Notes: generated by a model not told the origin, from the sequence alone. Shown: positions 24,025 through 33,529, counted from the first letter of the stretch. The stretch is 45,813 nt of DNA from an uncultured Bacilli bacterium (GCA_944359055.1 CALVSO010000011.1:1-45813); one strand, 5' to 3'. A program made the numbers and translations.

Positions 24025-24375
24025 TTAAATTAAACTATTTTCATCAATTAATGGAACAATATCTATTGCTGGTTCTTCATATGGATGAACTTTTCTAAGT
24101 TCAGCGATTACATGTTTTGCCTTTTGTATATCACATATAACTTCTAGTTTATCTTCTTCAACATATTCTAATTTATTATTTTCACCAATATAAGGTTTAG
24201 CGTTATCATTTGGTATAAATGTTCCTAATGACTTAACACAAGTAGAACAATAACTATATTCACCAATTATTCCTGCACCAGCATTACAAACAGCATTTCT
24301 TACTTCTTGAGTATTTTCTGTAGGTACCGTAACAAAAATTTTAACTTTATTAACTTCAATATTCATAGTATTCAT
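24025..24375 (-). CDS. YqfO/NIF3-like PII-fold protein (stand-alone insert domain)
   Basis: 116 residues. Matches the PII/CutA-like insert domain of NIF3-family YqfO proteins (COG3323): VKIFVTVPTENTQEVRNAVCNAGAG near the start, a middle GTFIPNDNAKPYIG, and the signature RKVHPYEEPAIDIVPL at the C terminus. The flanking NIF3 metal-binding halves are absent, so it is a stand-alone domain, which also exists in other bacteria. Biochemical role unknown; a metal- or ligand-sensing trimer is the family expectation. Good SD; follows dinD closely. Confidence 0.75.
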   Translation of the reverse strand: MNTMNIEVNKVKIFVTVPTENTQEVRNAVCNAGAGIIGEYSYCSTCVKSLGTFIPNDNAKPYIGENNKLEYVEEDKLEVICDIQKAKHVIAELRKVHPYEEPAIDIVPLIDENSLI

Positions 24376-24392
24376 CTCCTATAAATATTATA

Positions 24393-25226
24393 TCACAACT
24401 TATTGTTAGTTAATTGATTTCTTCTATCTTTTTCTAATTCTTTTAAACTTTTCTCAGGTGTTAATAAATCTTCTGGCATAGTACCACCTAATCTTTTAAT
24501 GCTATTTCTTACTTCCTTACCTACTTCATAATGAACAGAATTTGCAGTATATTCATTATCTACGTTATCTCTTTTTAATTTAGCGTCTGTTTGAGCTATT
24601 CTAAATATATTATCTGCAAGTTCTTCACTACCCATATTATCTAATATATCTTCTCTATATCTTAATTTTTTCCTTTTAAATATATCATCAGCAGTTTCAC
24701 CATTATATAATCCTTTATATCCCGCATTATGAAATCTAGCTAAATCTTTTACTCCACTATTAACAGCTGTTTTATTTAAATTAAAATTACCTTTTCTTGC
24801 TTGATTCCTTCTATATAATCTTTTCTCATCTTCAGATAGTTCGTTATACTCTTTTTCACTTAATTCTTGTTTCCTTGTTTGTATAGCAAAGTAAGTCTGA
24901 GCTAGTGCTATTACTTCTTTTCTAGAATCACCATTTTGTGCAATTAGGTAACAAGCATATCTTGAAAGTTTATAATCAATTATTTTTTTCATCGCATTAT
25001 TAGGCATTTCTAACGTTTTCCTGACATCAGGAAAATGTTCTTTATAATTAATACTACTGTTTTGACAAGCGACAATTGCCTTTTCTATTACTTTATTAAA
25101 ATTTTCCCATTTACTATATCCAAGTACTGACATCAATTCTCTTGCATACCAGTATTCATTACCAATCTCATCAATATGTTTAATATCTTCAAATACCTTT
25201 TCAGTATATTCTTTTATTTCATTCAT
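24393..25226 (-). CDS. dinD: DNA damage-inducible protein D (DinD-like)
   Basis: 277 residues. DinD/BRO-N-type: NEYWYARELMSVLGYSKWENF near the N terminus, then ACQNSS, YKLSRYACYLIAQNGDSRKEVIALAQTYFA, EKRLYRRNQ and GVKDLARFHNAGYKGLYNG. DinD inhibits RecA filament activity in E. coli; homologs are frequent in mobile and defence-rich regions. ATG 25226 chosen: AAAGGAAG precedes it, and an earlier start would overlap comEC. It lies immediately after the comEC stop and shares with the partial copy the CATAGAAAGGA junction sequence. No LexA box was identified. Confidence 0.88.
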   Translation of the reverse strand: MNEIKEYTEKVFEDIKHIDEIGNEYWYARELMSVLGYSKWENFNKVIEKAIVACQNSSINYKEHFPDVRKTLEMPNNAMKKIIDYKLSRYACYLIAQNGDSRKEVIALAQTYFAIQTRKQELSEKEYNELSEDEKRLYRRNQARKGNFNLNKTAVNSGVKDLARFHNAGYKGLYNGETADDIFKRKKLRYREDILDNMGSEELADNIFRIAQTDAKLKRDNVDNEYTANSVHYEVGKEVRNSIKRLGGTMPEDLLTPEKSLKELEKDRRNQLTNNKL

Positions 25227-25242
25227 TTTATCATCTTCCTTT

Positions 25243-27228
25243 CTATGGACTACAAGTCTCAATTTTTAATTTATTATTATTGATTTTAAACATGATACTA
25301 CCATTTTGATCTGTTCTATATATTTTTGATTCCTCTAATGCATCTAACACTTCTTTATTTGGATGTTCATACCTATTATTCTTACCTACACTAATAATGG
25401 AATACTCTGGATTTATCTCATTTATAAATTCAATACTTGAACTTGTCCTACTTCCATGATGTCCTACTTTTAATACATCAATGTCAGGAAGATTGTATTT
25501 ATCTATTATTTCTTTTTCAGTTGTACTTGATGCATCACCCATAAACATAAAATTATAACCACTAAGTTCAGTATAAATAACATTTGAATTATCATTTTCA
25601 TTATCATATTCTTTAGTTTGTAAAAAATATAATTTGTTATTATCTATATTTAATTCTTTAATACACGAATAATATGGTATTTTCTTTTCATCCAATACTT
25701 TAATTAAATCAGTCTCTAGTTCATTAAATTCACCACAATTAAATATTACTTTCTCTACTTTGAAATTTTCTATTATGTATTTTGCATTTCCCATATGATC
25801 ATAATCTCCGTGCGTTAAAATTAAGTAATTTAGTTTTTTAATACCTAATGATTTAAAATAAGGTATTAATTTATTTTGAGCTATATTATAATCACTAAAC
25901 ATATTTCCACCGGTATCAATTAAAATATTTTTATCTTTAATTTCTAATAAAATAGAATCACCTTGTCCAACATCAAGAATTGTTAAATAACTATTTTTAT
26001 TAAAATATTTTATATTATTATGAATGACTAATATAATAATTAAAACATAAAAATATTTTGGTTTAATAAATATAAAGGTTATAATTATATAATAAATTAT
26101 AAACAAATAAAAAGGTATTTTAGCCATTATTAAATTAATATTAAAATTATTACATAATAAAGTTAATGATTCCATAATATTTAATAAAAACAATAATATA
26201 TTATCTAATATTGGAAATATTAAAGTTAACAATGATAAAGGAAAAATAATTAAAGATATAAATGGCACAAATAAAACATTAATTAAAGGACTCATTATAT
26301 TTATATAATAAAAATTATTAATCATAATAGGAATACTTGCTATAAAACAAATTATTGAAGTAATAAATAATTTAACAAAATAATTATTAAACTTATTAGT
26401 TAAATTACCAAAATAAATTAAATAAAAACTTATTACAAAACTAAATAAAAATCCAACATTGTAAATATAATAAGGATTATAAAACAACATAAAACTAGCA
26501 ATTAATAAAATTAAATTTTTTTTATCTATTTTTTTAAAGTAATAAAGAAAAACTGCTCTTAAAACAGAAGGAGTAAAATTAGTTAAAAAAGCATAAAAAA
26601 TCAAAAATATACTTATTATAAAATAGCTATATTTAAATTTCTTTAATATTTTTGATAAAATAACAACTAATAAAGAAATATGCATACCTGATATAGCAAG
26701 TAGATGACTTACACCATTTTGTTGATAACTACTTAATATTTCATCACTTAAATCTTGTTTATCACCTAAGATAAATGTTTTCACATAATCTTTACTTTTT
26801 AATTTATCTATTCTTTCATATATATTGTTTTTAATTTCATATAAAATATTTTTATTATCTTTAATTTTAATAATATTATCAGCTTTTAAAATATAATATA
26901 TTTTATTGCTTAATAAATATTTATTATAATTAAATAAATTAAATATAGTATTGTTATAAGGTTTAGTTAAATTACCATTTACTTTAATATAGTCACCTAA
27001 TTTATAATCTATATTGACATAATAAGTTACTTTTATTTTTTCTTTAGATTTAATTATCAAATCAGTTTTATCAGAGCTATGAGTTATATTAATTATTTTA
27101 CCAATTAAAGTTATCTCACCTTCTTGATAATTAGTGTGATATATTAAATTTTTGGTAATATAGAAAGTATATAAAATACTTAAAATCAAAATAATTTTAC
27201 AAAGTAAGTCGATCTTTAATTTTTTCAT
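25243..27228 (-). CDS. comEC: ComEC/Rec2 competence DNA channel
   Basis: 661 residues. N-terminal TM and OB-fold-like segment (about 10-130), competence domain with about nine TMs and the conserved GVSHLLAISGMHISLL (170-185), then a C-terminal metallo-beta-lactamase domain with LDVGQGDS, ILTHGDYDHMG and LKVGHHGSRTSSS. Moves single-stranded DNA across the membrane during uptake; the hydrolase domain is thought to degrade the other strand. The start overlaps the comEA end by 32 bases. Partial copies of its 3' end follow downstream. Confidence 0.95.
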   Translation of the reverse strand: MKKLKIDLLCKIILILSILYTFYITKNLIYHTNYQEGEITLIGKIINITHSSDKTDLIIKSKEKIKVTYYVNIDYKLGDYIKVNGNLTKPYNNTIFNLFNYNKYLLSNKIYYILKADNIIKIKDNKNILYEIKNNIYERIDKLKSKDYVKTFILGDKQDLSDEILSSYQQNGVSHLLAISGMHISLLVVILSKILKKFKYSYFIISIFLIFYAFLTNFTPSVLRAVFLYYFKKIDKKNLILLIASFMLFYNPYYIYNVGFLFSFVISFYLIYFGNLTNKFNNYFVKLFITSIICFIASIPIMINNFYYINIMSPLINVLFVPFISLIIFPLSLLTLIFPILDNILLFLLNIMESLTLLCNNFNINLIMAKIPFYLFIIYYIIITFIFIKPKYFYVLIIILVIHNNIKYFNKNSYLTILDVGQGDSILLEIKDKNILIDTGGNMFSDYNIAQNKLIPYFKSLGIKKLNYLILTHGDYDHMGNAKYIIENFKVEKVIFNCGEFNELETDLIKVLDEKKIPYYSCIKELNIDNNKLYFLQTKEYDNENDNSNVIYTELSGYNFMFMGDASSTTEKEIIDKYNLPDIDVLKVGHHGSRTSSSIEFINEINPEYSIISVGKNNRYEHPNKEVLDALEESKIYRTDQNGSIMFKINNNKLKIETCSP

Positions 27229-27877
27229 AAGTTGTATTACCTATTCCATCTACTTCTAATAATTCTTCAATTGTTTTAAAACCATTATTTTTATTGCGAT
27301 AATCTATAATTGCTTGAGCTTTTTTCTCACCTATTCCATCTAATGTCATCAAGTCATCTAAAGAAGCATTATTTAAAGATACTTTACCATTTTCTTCATT
27401 TTTATTATTAGAATTATTTTCATTATTAGGAATATTATCAATTTTATCTTCAATACAAGCATCATTTTCAAGTTTAGGACAAATGCACTCTTTTTCAATA
27501 TATTTAATACTAGTACTTCCTTCTTTCATCTCATTAATTTCATCTTTTGTATATATAATAATAACCATTTCATCAATTACGTTTTTACTTAAATTAATAA
27601 CACTAGTATCAGCTTCATTAGTTAAACCACCACTTATATTTATTACATCACTAACCCTACTATTTTCTTCTACTTCATAAACACCAGGATTTTTTACTGC
27701 TCCCTTTATATCTACCTTAATTTTAATATTAGTTACTTCTTCAATATTTTCTTCTTTTAATTCTAAATTATTTTCCTCTAATATTACCTCTTCAGTTGAA
27801 TCATCTTTTATAAAAACAAATAACAACAATACAAAAACAATTAAAACTATCCATATGTATTTTTTTAAATAATACAT
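27197..27877 (-). CDS. comEA: ComEA competence DNA receptor
   Basis: 226 residues. N-terminal membrane anchor (about 7-25), SLBB domain (about 50-120; VDIKGAVKNPGVYEV), low-complexity Asn/Glu linker, then a C-terminal pair of helix-hairpin-helix motifs (SLNNASLDDLMTLDGIGEKKAQAIIDYR, split by FKTIEELLEVDGIGN). Binds double-stranded DNA outside the cell and hands it to ComEC. SD aggaggtg. With the two prepilins it suggests that a DNA-uptake capacity exists or existed. Confidence 0.95.
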   Translation of the reverse strand: MYYLKKYIWIVLIVFVLLLFVFIKDDSTEEVILEENNLELKEENIEEVTNIKIKVDIKGAVKNPGVYEVEENSRVSDVINISGGLTNEADTSVINLSKNVIDEMVIIIYTKDEINEMKEGSTSIKYIEKECICPKLENDACIEDKIDNIPNNENNSNNKNEENGKVSLNNASLDDLMTLDGIGEKKAQAIIDYRNKNNGFKTIEELLEVDGIGNTTYEKIKDRLTL

Positions 27878-27939
27878 AAAATCACCTCCTATTAGTTATA
27901 TACGACAAAAAGAGGCCAATTTCCTTCTTAAATTAAAAA

Positions 27940-27961
27940 AAATTGTAATTTCTTACAATTT
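27940..27961 (-). terminator. rsmD terminator
   Basis: AAATTGTAA/TTACAATTT stem overlapping the rsmD stop codon, followed leftward by eight U residues. Confidence 0.82.
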
Positions 27962-28472
27962 ATTTCAAAATAATAACTTTTTTACTACCGTATTTTTTTT
28001 CTTTAATTATTTGATAATTTGTTTTAAATTCTTCTTCTATTTCACATACTATAATGCCATCTTCATTTAATAAATCATATTCTTCAATTTTTTCTAATAC
28101 TTTGTCCATTAAATTATCATGATATGGAGGATCTAATAAAATAACATCAAATTTTATATCAAATTCTTTTAAAGCATCAAAACAATCTTTTTTTATAATT
28201 ACTTTATTATCTATTCCAATCGTATTTTTTTTAATTGTATCAATTGCTATCTTATTATTATCAACGAAATAACATATTTTTGCCCCATTACTTAATGCCT
28301 CAATACCTAAACTACCACTACCAGCAAATAAGTCCAATATTACCTTATCTTTTAAATTATTTTGAATCACTGCAAACATTGATTCTTTAACTCTATCCAT
28401 AGTAGGTCTAGTACCATTTATATTAAATCCTTCTAATATTCTTCCTTTATATTTACCACTTATTACTCGCAT
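27960..28472 (-). CDS. rsmD: 16S rRNA (guanine(966)-N2)-methyltransferase
   Basis: 170 residues. RsmD: RVISGKYKGR at the N terminus, TRPTMDRVKESMF, SAM motif VILDLFAGSGSLGIEALSNGA, catalytic DVILLDPPYHD. Methylates G966 of 16S rRNA in the assembled small subunit. Starts 25 bases after the tig stop, so it needs readthrough of the tig terminator or its own weak promoter. Confidence 0.94.
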   Translation of the reverse strand: MRVISGKYKGRILEGFNINGTRPTMDRVKESMFAVIQNNLKDKVILDLFAGSGSLGIEALSNGAKICYFVDNNKIAIDTIKKNTIGIDNKVIIKKDCFDALKEFDIKFDVILLDPPYHDNLMDKVLEKIEEYDLLNEDGIIVCEIEEEFKTNYQIIKEKKYGSKKVIILK

Positions 28473-28492
28473 ATTTACACCTATAAAAGAAA

Positions 28493-28514
28493 AAGTTCTA
28501 TTTTTTTAGAACTT
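28493..28514 (-). terminator. Trigger factor terminator
   Basis: AAGTTCTA-T6-TAGAACTT overlapping the tig stop codon; leftward tail UUUCUUUU. Confidence 0.8.
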
Positions 28515-29733
28515 CTATAGCTTGACGCATTTTTAAATCGTATTTAACCATTTCTAAACCACCAAATAATTTTAAGAATTCATCTTTATCCATTTGATAT
28601 TTAGTAGCTAAAGTAGTTGCTTCAGTTTCAGCTTGTTCATCTGTTACTTCAATATTTTCTTTATTAGCAATTTCTTCTAACATTAAACGATATGTAACAC
28701 GATTAGTAGCTTCTTCTTTCATTTGATCTCTTAAAGCTTGTTCATCACTATTTGTAAATTGATAGAACATTTCTAAAGTAATTCCTTGCATTTTTAAATT
28801 TTCTTCATATTGTTTAATAATACGATCAAGTTCTTCATTAATCATTACTTCAGGAATATCAATTTTTGTATTTTTAGCAGCTTTTTCTAGTAATTCATCA
28901 ATATATTTATTATCTGCTTCTGCTTCTTTTCTTGCTTTAATATTTTCTTCTAATTGTTTTTCTAAAGCTTCTTTAGAATCAATTCCTTCCATTCCTAAAT
29001 CTTCAAAGAAATCTTTATCTAATTCTGGTAATTTTTGTTCTTTAATTTCTTTAACTTTTACTTTAAATACAACTGGTTGTCCTTTTAATTCTTCAGCATG
29101 ATAATCGTCTGGGAAAGTTACATTAATATCTTTTTCTTCACCTTTTTCCATACCGATTACTTGATCTTCAAATCCTGGAATAAATGTGTTACTTCCAATT
29201 TTTAATGAATAATCTTCACCTTTTCCACCATCAAATGCTACGCCATCTTTAAATCCTTCAAAATCGATAACAGCAATATCGCCATTTTCTACTTTACCTT
29301 CTTTATCGATGTTTTCAATATATCTTTCTTGCATTTGTTTTAAAGCTTCACTTACTTCTTTTTTAGTAACTTTAACTTCTTCTTTTTTTACACCTAAACC
29401 AGTATATTTACCTAATTTTACTTCTGGTTTTAATGTTAAATTGAATTTAAATTCTACATATTCATCAGTAACTGCTGAAACATTTACTTCTGGTTGAGCA
29501 ACAATAACATCGTCACCATTTTTTTCTAACATTAATTCATATGCTTTATTTAAACTTTCTTCTGCAGCTTCCATATAAATACTAGTCATACCATATTTTT
29601 TAACATACATTTCTTTTGGTGCTTTACCTGGTCTAAATCCATCAATTTTAGCATCTTTATTTAATTTTTTAAATGCTTTATCCATTGTTTTTTGCCATTC
29701 TTCACCATCAATTTTAATAATAACTTCTTTCAT
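28498..29733 (-). CDS. tig: Trigger factor
   Basis: 411 residues, normal length. N-terminal ribosome-binding domain with the signature GFRPGKAPKEMYVKKYG (33-49), a central FKBP-type prolyl isomerase domain (about 150-235; GDIAVIDFEGFKDG), and a helical C-terminal chaperone domain. First chaperone met by nascent chains at the ribosomal exit. SD aggagga, strong promoter. Confidence 0.97.
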   Translation of the reverse strand: MKEVIIKIDGEEWQKTMDKAFKKLNKDAKIDGFRPGKAPKEMYVKKYGMTSIYMEAAEESLNKAYELMLEKNGDDVIVAQPEVNVSAVTDEYVEFKFNLTLKPEVKLGKYTGLGVKKEEVKVTKKEVSEALKQMQERYIENIDKEGKVENGDIAVIDFEGFKDGVAFDGGKGEDYSLKIGSNTFIPGFEDQVIGMEKGEEKDINVTFPDDYHAEELKGQPVVFKVKVKEIKEQKLPELDKDFFEDLGMEGIDSKEALEKQLEENIKARKEAEADNKYIDELLEKAAKNTKIDIPEVMINEELDRIIKQYEENLKMQGITLEMFYQFTNSDEQALRDQMKEEATNRVTYRLMLEEIANKENIEVTDEQAETEATTLATKYQMDKDEFLKLFGGLEMVKYDLKMRQAIEVLKK

Positions 29734-29761
29734 TATAATCCTCCTTCAAAGTTCAATAAAT

Positions 29762-29790
29762 AGTATATAATATTTATTTTTTATTTTCAA
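29762..29790 (-). promoter_or_regulatory. tig promoter
   Basis: TTGAAA (complement of 29785-29790), 17-bp spacer, TATACT (complement of 29762-29767). Confidence 0.82.
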
Positions 29791-29806
29791 GTAAAATCTT
29801 AAAAAA

Positions 29807-29822
29807 ACATCTATTAAGATGT
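29807..29822 (-). terminator. greA terminator
   Basis: ACATCT-ATTA-AGATGT stem followed leftward by seven U residues. Confidence 0.78.
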
Positions 29823-29826
29823 AATT

Positions 29827-30300
29827 TTAAAATATTTCAATTATTTTAACATTATAAGTTCCATTTGGACTTTCTACAGCAACAACATCATTAACTTTAG
29901 CTCCCAATATAGCTTTAGCTATAGGAGATTCATTAGAAATTTTATTAGCAAATGGATCTGCTTCAGTACTTCCAACTATTGAATAAGTTTCAACATCACC
30001 ATCTTCAACATATTCTAATTTAACACTAGTTCCGATAGTTACTTTATCAGTTTTAACTTCATCAATAATTTTAGCCTTTTCAATTAAAACTTCTAATTCT
30101 TTTATTCTATTTTCAGTAATTGCTTGGTCATTTCTAGCAGCATCATATTCAGCATTTTCTGATAAATCGCCTAAAGCTCTTGCTTCTTTTAAAGCATTTA
30201 TAACTTCTGGTCTTTTTTCATTAATTAGATAATCTAATTCATTTTTCATATCTTCTAAACCTTTAGCAGTTACGTAAACCTCTTTTGTCATTTTATTCAC
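29827..30300 (-). CDS. greA: Transcription elongation factor GreA
   Basis: 157 residues. N-terminal coiled coil with acidic tip (ARALGDLSENAEYDAARNDQ), then the FKBP-like C-terminal domain (SIVGSTEADPFANKISNESP, GAKVNDVVAVESPNG). Rescues backtracked RNA polymerase by stimulating transcript cleavage. Own promoter and SD; lies beside the two U32 genes as in Bacillus. Confidence 0.96.
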   Translation of the reverse strand: MNKMTKEVYVTAKGLEDMKNELDYLINEKRPEVINALKEARALGDLSENAEYDAARNDQAITENRIKELEVLIEKAKIIDEVKTDKVTIGTSVKLEYVEDGDVETYSIVGSTEADPFANKISNESPIAKAILGAKVNDVVAVESPNGTYNVKIIEIF

Positions 30301-30319
30301 CTCTTCTTAAGTCTACAAA

Positions 30320-30348
30320 ATAATACTATATTTTTTTTTATTTGTCAA
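30320..30348 (-). promoter_or_regulatory. greA promoter inside the U32 gene end
   Basis: TTGACA (complement of 30343-30348), 17-bp spacer, TATTAT (complement of 30320-30325). The -35 lies within the last codons of the upstream gene. Confidence 0.8.
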
Positions 30349-31525
30349 CCTTAATTCGCATTAAATCATTTTTATTTAATTTAAAATCAGTTTTCAAATA
30401 AACTATTTGTTTAGGATGTCTTACAATTTCAATTAAATTATTGTCTTCATCATAAATTTCATTTACTTGATAAGTATTTATTTTATCTGGACCAAAAAAT
30501 TCAACTATATCCCCTTTCTTAAAATAGTTTCTTTGTTCGATAGTAGCAATTTTAGTATTTTCATTATAATCTAATACTACACCTAAAAAATCTTGATTAG
30601 ATATTTCGATTCGATTATTATAGTAACTACAATTTTTGTCATAATTACCATCAAAAAATTGAACAATACTATCTCTATTTGCTACTCTAGATAGTATATT
30701 CTCGTAACTAGAATTGTATACATAATTTTTACTATAATAATCATCAATTGCTTTTCTATAAATATTTACAACTGTTGCAATATAATAAATAGAACGCATT
30801 CTTCCTTCTATTTTTAAAGAAGTTACACCCATATCACATATTTCATTTATATGTTTTAATAAAGATAAATCTTTTGAACAAAAAGTAAAGTTTTTATCTC
30901 CTTTTAAAATATTTTTATTTTCATCTAACAAATCAAAATCCCAACGACATATTTGACTACAACCACCACGATTAGCATCTCTATTAGTTAAATAATTGGA
31001 TAATACACATCTACCACTATAACTTGCACACATTGCTCCATGAATAAATATTTCAACTTCTAATCCTACTTTTTTAATAATTTCTATATCTTCTTTTGTT
31101 GCTTCTCTACCTAGTACTACTCTAGTTACACCTAGATCTTTTAAGTACTCTACAGTTTCATAATTTAAAGTTGATTGTTGTGTTGATATATGAACTTCTA
31201 AGTTGGTATGTTTTTTCGCTAAATCTAATACAGTTAAATCACTAACGATAATGGCATCTACTTTTATTTCATCTAATTGTTTTAAATAATCAATTAAAAA
31301 TTTAATTTCTTTATTATGTAATACAATATTAACAGTTACATAAACTTTTTTATTTAAAGAATGAGCAAATTCTACACCTTCTTTTAATTGTTCTAATGTA
31401 AAATTAATAGCATTAGCTCTTAATCCAAATAATTGTCCACCTAAATATACTGCATCTGCCCCATATAATAGAGCAAATTTTAATCTTTCTAAATCACCTG
31501 CTGGCGCTAATAATTCTGGTTTCAT
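30338..31525 (-). CDS. Peptidase U32 family tRNA hydroxylation protein (TrhP2/YrrO-like)
   Basis: 395 residues. Starts KPELLAPAGDLERLKFALLYGADAVYLGG, contains EIFIHGAMCASYSGRCVLSNYL and RGGCSQICRWDF with the cysteines typical of the family, and has a C-terminal small domain (FLGVVLDYNENTKIATIEQRNYFKKGD). U32 proteins beside greA in Bacillus make 5-hydroxyuridine at tRNA wobble position 34 from prephenate. Abuts the shorter U32 gene with no gap, so the two form a complex or act in sequence. Confidence 0.88.
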   Translation of the reverse strand: MKPELLAPAGDLERLKFALLYGADAVYLGGQLFGLRANAINFTLEQLKEGVEFAHSLNKKVYVTVNIVLHNKEIKFLIDYLKQLDEIKVDAIIVSDLTVLDLAKKHTNLEVHISTQQSTLNYETVEYLKDLGVTRVVLGREATKEDIEIIKKVGLEVEIFIHGAMCASYSGRCVLSNYLTNRDANRGGCSQICRWDFDLLDENKNILKGDKNFTFCSKDLSLLKHINEICDMGVTSLKIEGRMRSIYYIATVVNIYRKAIDDYYSKNYVYNSSYENILSRVANRDSIVQFFDGNYDKNCSYYNNRIEISNQDFLGVVLDYNENTKIATIEQRNYFKKGDIVEFFGPDKINTYQVNEIYDEDNNLIEIVRHPKQIVYLKTDFKLNKNDLMRIKVDK

Positions 31526-32347
31526 TTACTTCACCTTATAAACAGTTTCATTATAGAAAAAGCCCTTTCCTAAATTATTAAATAAATCATTTAATTGATT
31601 TTCTAATTGTTCAACATTGTCATTATTTACTTCATTAAATATATCTAATACTTTGCTAAATTTATCCTCATCAATTAAAAAACTATTTAAAATAATATAA
31701 TCATAATCTAATAATAATTTTTCTTTTAAACCATTTAAAATAAAATCAGTATAAACAATAGTTTCGTTATTATCAACTAAAGGATAAATATGACCTTCTT
31801 TTTCCATATAATTTATTTTAGAATCATCTTTTAAATTAAATGTTTCTAAATAGTTTTTAACTAAATGTCTTCTTGATACAAACATAGGTAAATATCCGAA
31901 TAAAGTAACCATTAATTTAGCATTAGTGTTTTCTTTTATTTCTTTCATTTCTCTTAAAGTAATATCATTAGATACCCAAGTATATTTAATATTTTTATCA
32001 TACCAAAAATTAATTGTGTTATAGTTTGTAGTCATATGTTCTTGACTCCATACCAAATCATAATTTAGATTTAGTTTTTTAGCCAAATTAGGAATACTTA
32101 AATCATAAAATATAACACCCTTAATATTGTAATCATTTAATTTAATTAATGTTTCTTTTAAATAATTTATATCACTATTATGCATATTTTTATTTAAACA
32201 AACAAATACTTCTTTATCTATATTTTTTAAATCTTCTAATTCAAAATATGCTGGCATATTAACACTTAACCCTTTGATGCCTATAATTATTCCATCACAT
32301 TTTAAATTAACTTGATTTAAATTAGAAATCATAATTAAAGTTTTCAT
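31526..32347 (-). CDS. Short U32-family protein (TrhP1/YrrN-like)
   Basis: 273 residues from ATG 32347, chosen because GGTGAT precedes it (a GTG at 32356 is the alternative). Divergent U32-type barrel: GIIIGIKGLSVNMPAYFE, WSQEHMTTNYNTINFW, LMVTLFGYLPMFVSRRHLVKNYL. It lacks the Cys cluster of its partner, as does the smaller protein of the Bacillus pair. Extended -10 TGATATAAT lies upstream. Confidence 0.78.
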   Translation of the reverse strand: MKTLIMISNLNQVNLKCDGIIIGIKGLSVNMPAYFELEDLKNIDKEVFVCLNKNMHNSDINYLKETLIKLNDYNIKGVIFYDLSIPNLAKKLNLNYDLVWSQEHMTTNYNTINFWYDKNIKYTWVSNDITLREMKEIKENTNAKLMVTLFGYLPMFVSRRHLVKNYLETFNLKDDSKINYMEKEGHIYPLVDNNETIVYTDFILNGLKEKLLLDYDYIILNSFLIDEDKFSKVLDIFNEVNNDNVEQLENQLNDLFNNLGKGFFYNETVYKVK

Positions 32348-32391
32348 TAAAATCACCGGTTATATTATATCATAATTTTTAATTATTAAAA

Positions 32392-32410
32392 AAAGCATTT
32401 TGAATGCTTT
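32392..32410 (-). terminator. Terminator of the 32409 gene
   Basis: AAAGCATT-TTG-AATGCTTT over the stop codon, followed leftward by U7. Confidence 0.8.
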
Positions 32411-33137
32411 ATTTTTTAATACGATATTTTTTTAAAATATACTTATTAACAATTGGCCAAGCGATCAAACCAAATACGAAATATACTATAAAATTAATTA
32501 TAAATCTTTGATAATTAAATCCTTTGATTTCTTGAGTTTCTTCAGTAGATTCACCTTCTACATATTGAATTCCATCTCCGGAAACAGCAATACTATCTAT
32601 TACATTTTCAATTAATGCTATTTCTTCATCTTTAAATGGAACTTCTTTTCTAGCAGTGAAAAAGTAACCTATAGAATCTATATATAAAAAATATTCGGAA
32701 CAATATAAATCTACATTTTCATCATAATAATCATATTTTATATATTTATAATTATTTTCATATATTTCATAATCATCCGCTCCATATTTTTGAGCCAACA
32801 TAAATGCAAATTCTTTAAATTCTTCTAAAGTCATCGGGCGATCTTCTTCAACCTTTTCACCATTAGTCATAACTATAAATTCAATTTTTTCATCAGCATC
32901 TGTTTCATGAAGTGCATAAAGATAGATTAAATTATCTTTTAAATTTTCTTGCAACAAATCATAATCTAAATCATATTTTACTAAAAAATAATCATTTCTA
33001 TCACTTTCTCTTGTAAAAACATCCCAATTTTTATCAAAAGACATTGTAATTCCATATTCTTTAATTTCAAAATTTTCACCAAAAACAATTACAGGACATA
33101 ACAGAAATAAAACAACAACAAATAATAACTTTTTCAT
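32409..33137 (-). CDS. Exported membrane-anchored protein, unknown function
   Basis: 242 residues. Cleavable-looking signal peptide (about 1-20, ending VFG), an extracellular domain of about 180 residues with an alternating strand/helix pattern (ITMSFDKNWDVFTRES, YKYIKYDYYDENVDLYCSEYFLY, YFFTARKEVPF), an acidic linker and one C-terminal TM (about 212-232) with a basic tail. No family recognised; the domain is reminiscent of PsbP-like or DUF-type surface domains, but this is not firm. Confidence 0.6.
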   Translation of the reverse strand: MKKLLFVVVLFLLCPVIVFGENFEIKEYGITMSFDKNWDVFTRESDRNDYFLVKYDLDYDLLQENLKDNLIYLYALHETDADEKIEFIVMTNGEKVEEDRPMTLEEFKEFAFMLAQKYGADDYEIYENNYKYIKYDYYDENVDLYCSEYFLYIDSIGYFFTARKEVPFKDEEIALIENVIDSIAVSGDGIQYVEGESTEETQEIKGFNYQRFIINFIVYFVFGLIAWPIVNKYILKKYRIKK

Positions 33138-33182
33138 AATACCACCTTACTTTATATAAGTATATCATATATTCAAAAGAAA

Positions 33183-33201
33183 AAAATGCTTATTCAGCAT
33201 T
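33183..33201 (-). terminator. spoVG terminator
   Basis: AAATGCT-TATTC-AGCATTT over the spoVG stop codon, with U7 leftward. Confidence 0.8.
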
Positions 33202-33447
33202 TTTGTAAGCTTCTAATATTTTATCTTGGAACATCTTACGAGTTTCTTGGTTAATTGGATGAGCTATATCACGATATTCTCCATTTGCTTTTTGACGGCT
33301 AGGCATAGCGATGAATAAACCATCATTACCTTCGATAATTCTAATGTCATGAATTGCAAAACAATCATCAATTAGAACAGATGCTTTTCCTCTCATTCTT
33401 GAATTTTCTTTTTCTTCTTTACGAACTGTAACTGATGTAATTTCCAT
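33190..33447 (-). CDS. spoVG: SpoVG-family RNA/DNA-binding regulator
   Basis: 85 residues, typical. EITSVTVRK start, KASVLIDDCFAIHDIRIIEGNDGLFIAMPSR split over the core, and AHPINQETR near the end. A nucleic-acid-binding global regulator in Bacillota, sporulating or not. Strong promoter and SD suggest high expression. Confidence 0.95.
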   Translation of the reverse strand: MEITSVTVRKEEKENSRMRGKASVLIDDCFAIHDIRIIEGNDGLFIAMPSRQKANGEYRDIAHPINQETRKMFQDKILEAYKNAE

Positions 33448-33479
33448 TTAAAAACCTCTCCCTTCAGTATTACAATTTA

Positions 33480-33508
33480 AGTATATCTTATTTTTTCCAA
33501 AATTGCAA
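33480..33508 (-). promoter_or_regulatory. spoVG promoter
   Basis: TTGCAA (33503-33508), 17-bp spacer, TATACT (complement of 33480-33485). Confidence 0.78.
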
Positions 33509-33529
33509 TAGTTTAATTATTTTTTTTAA

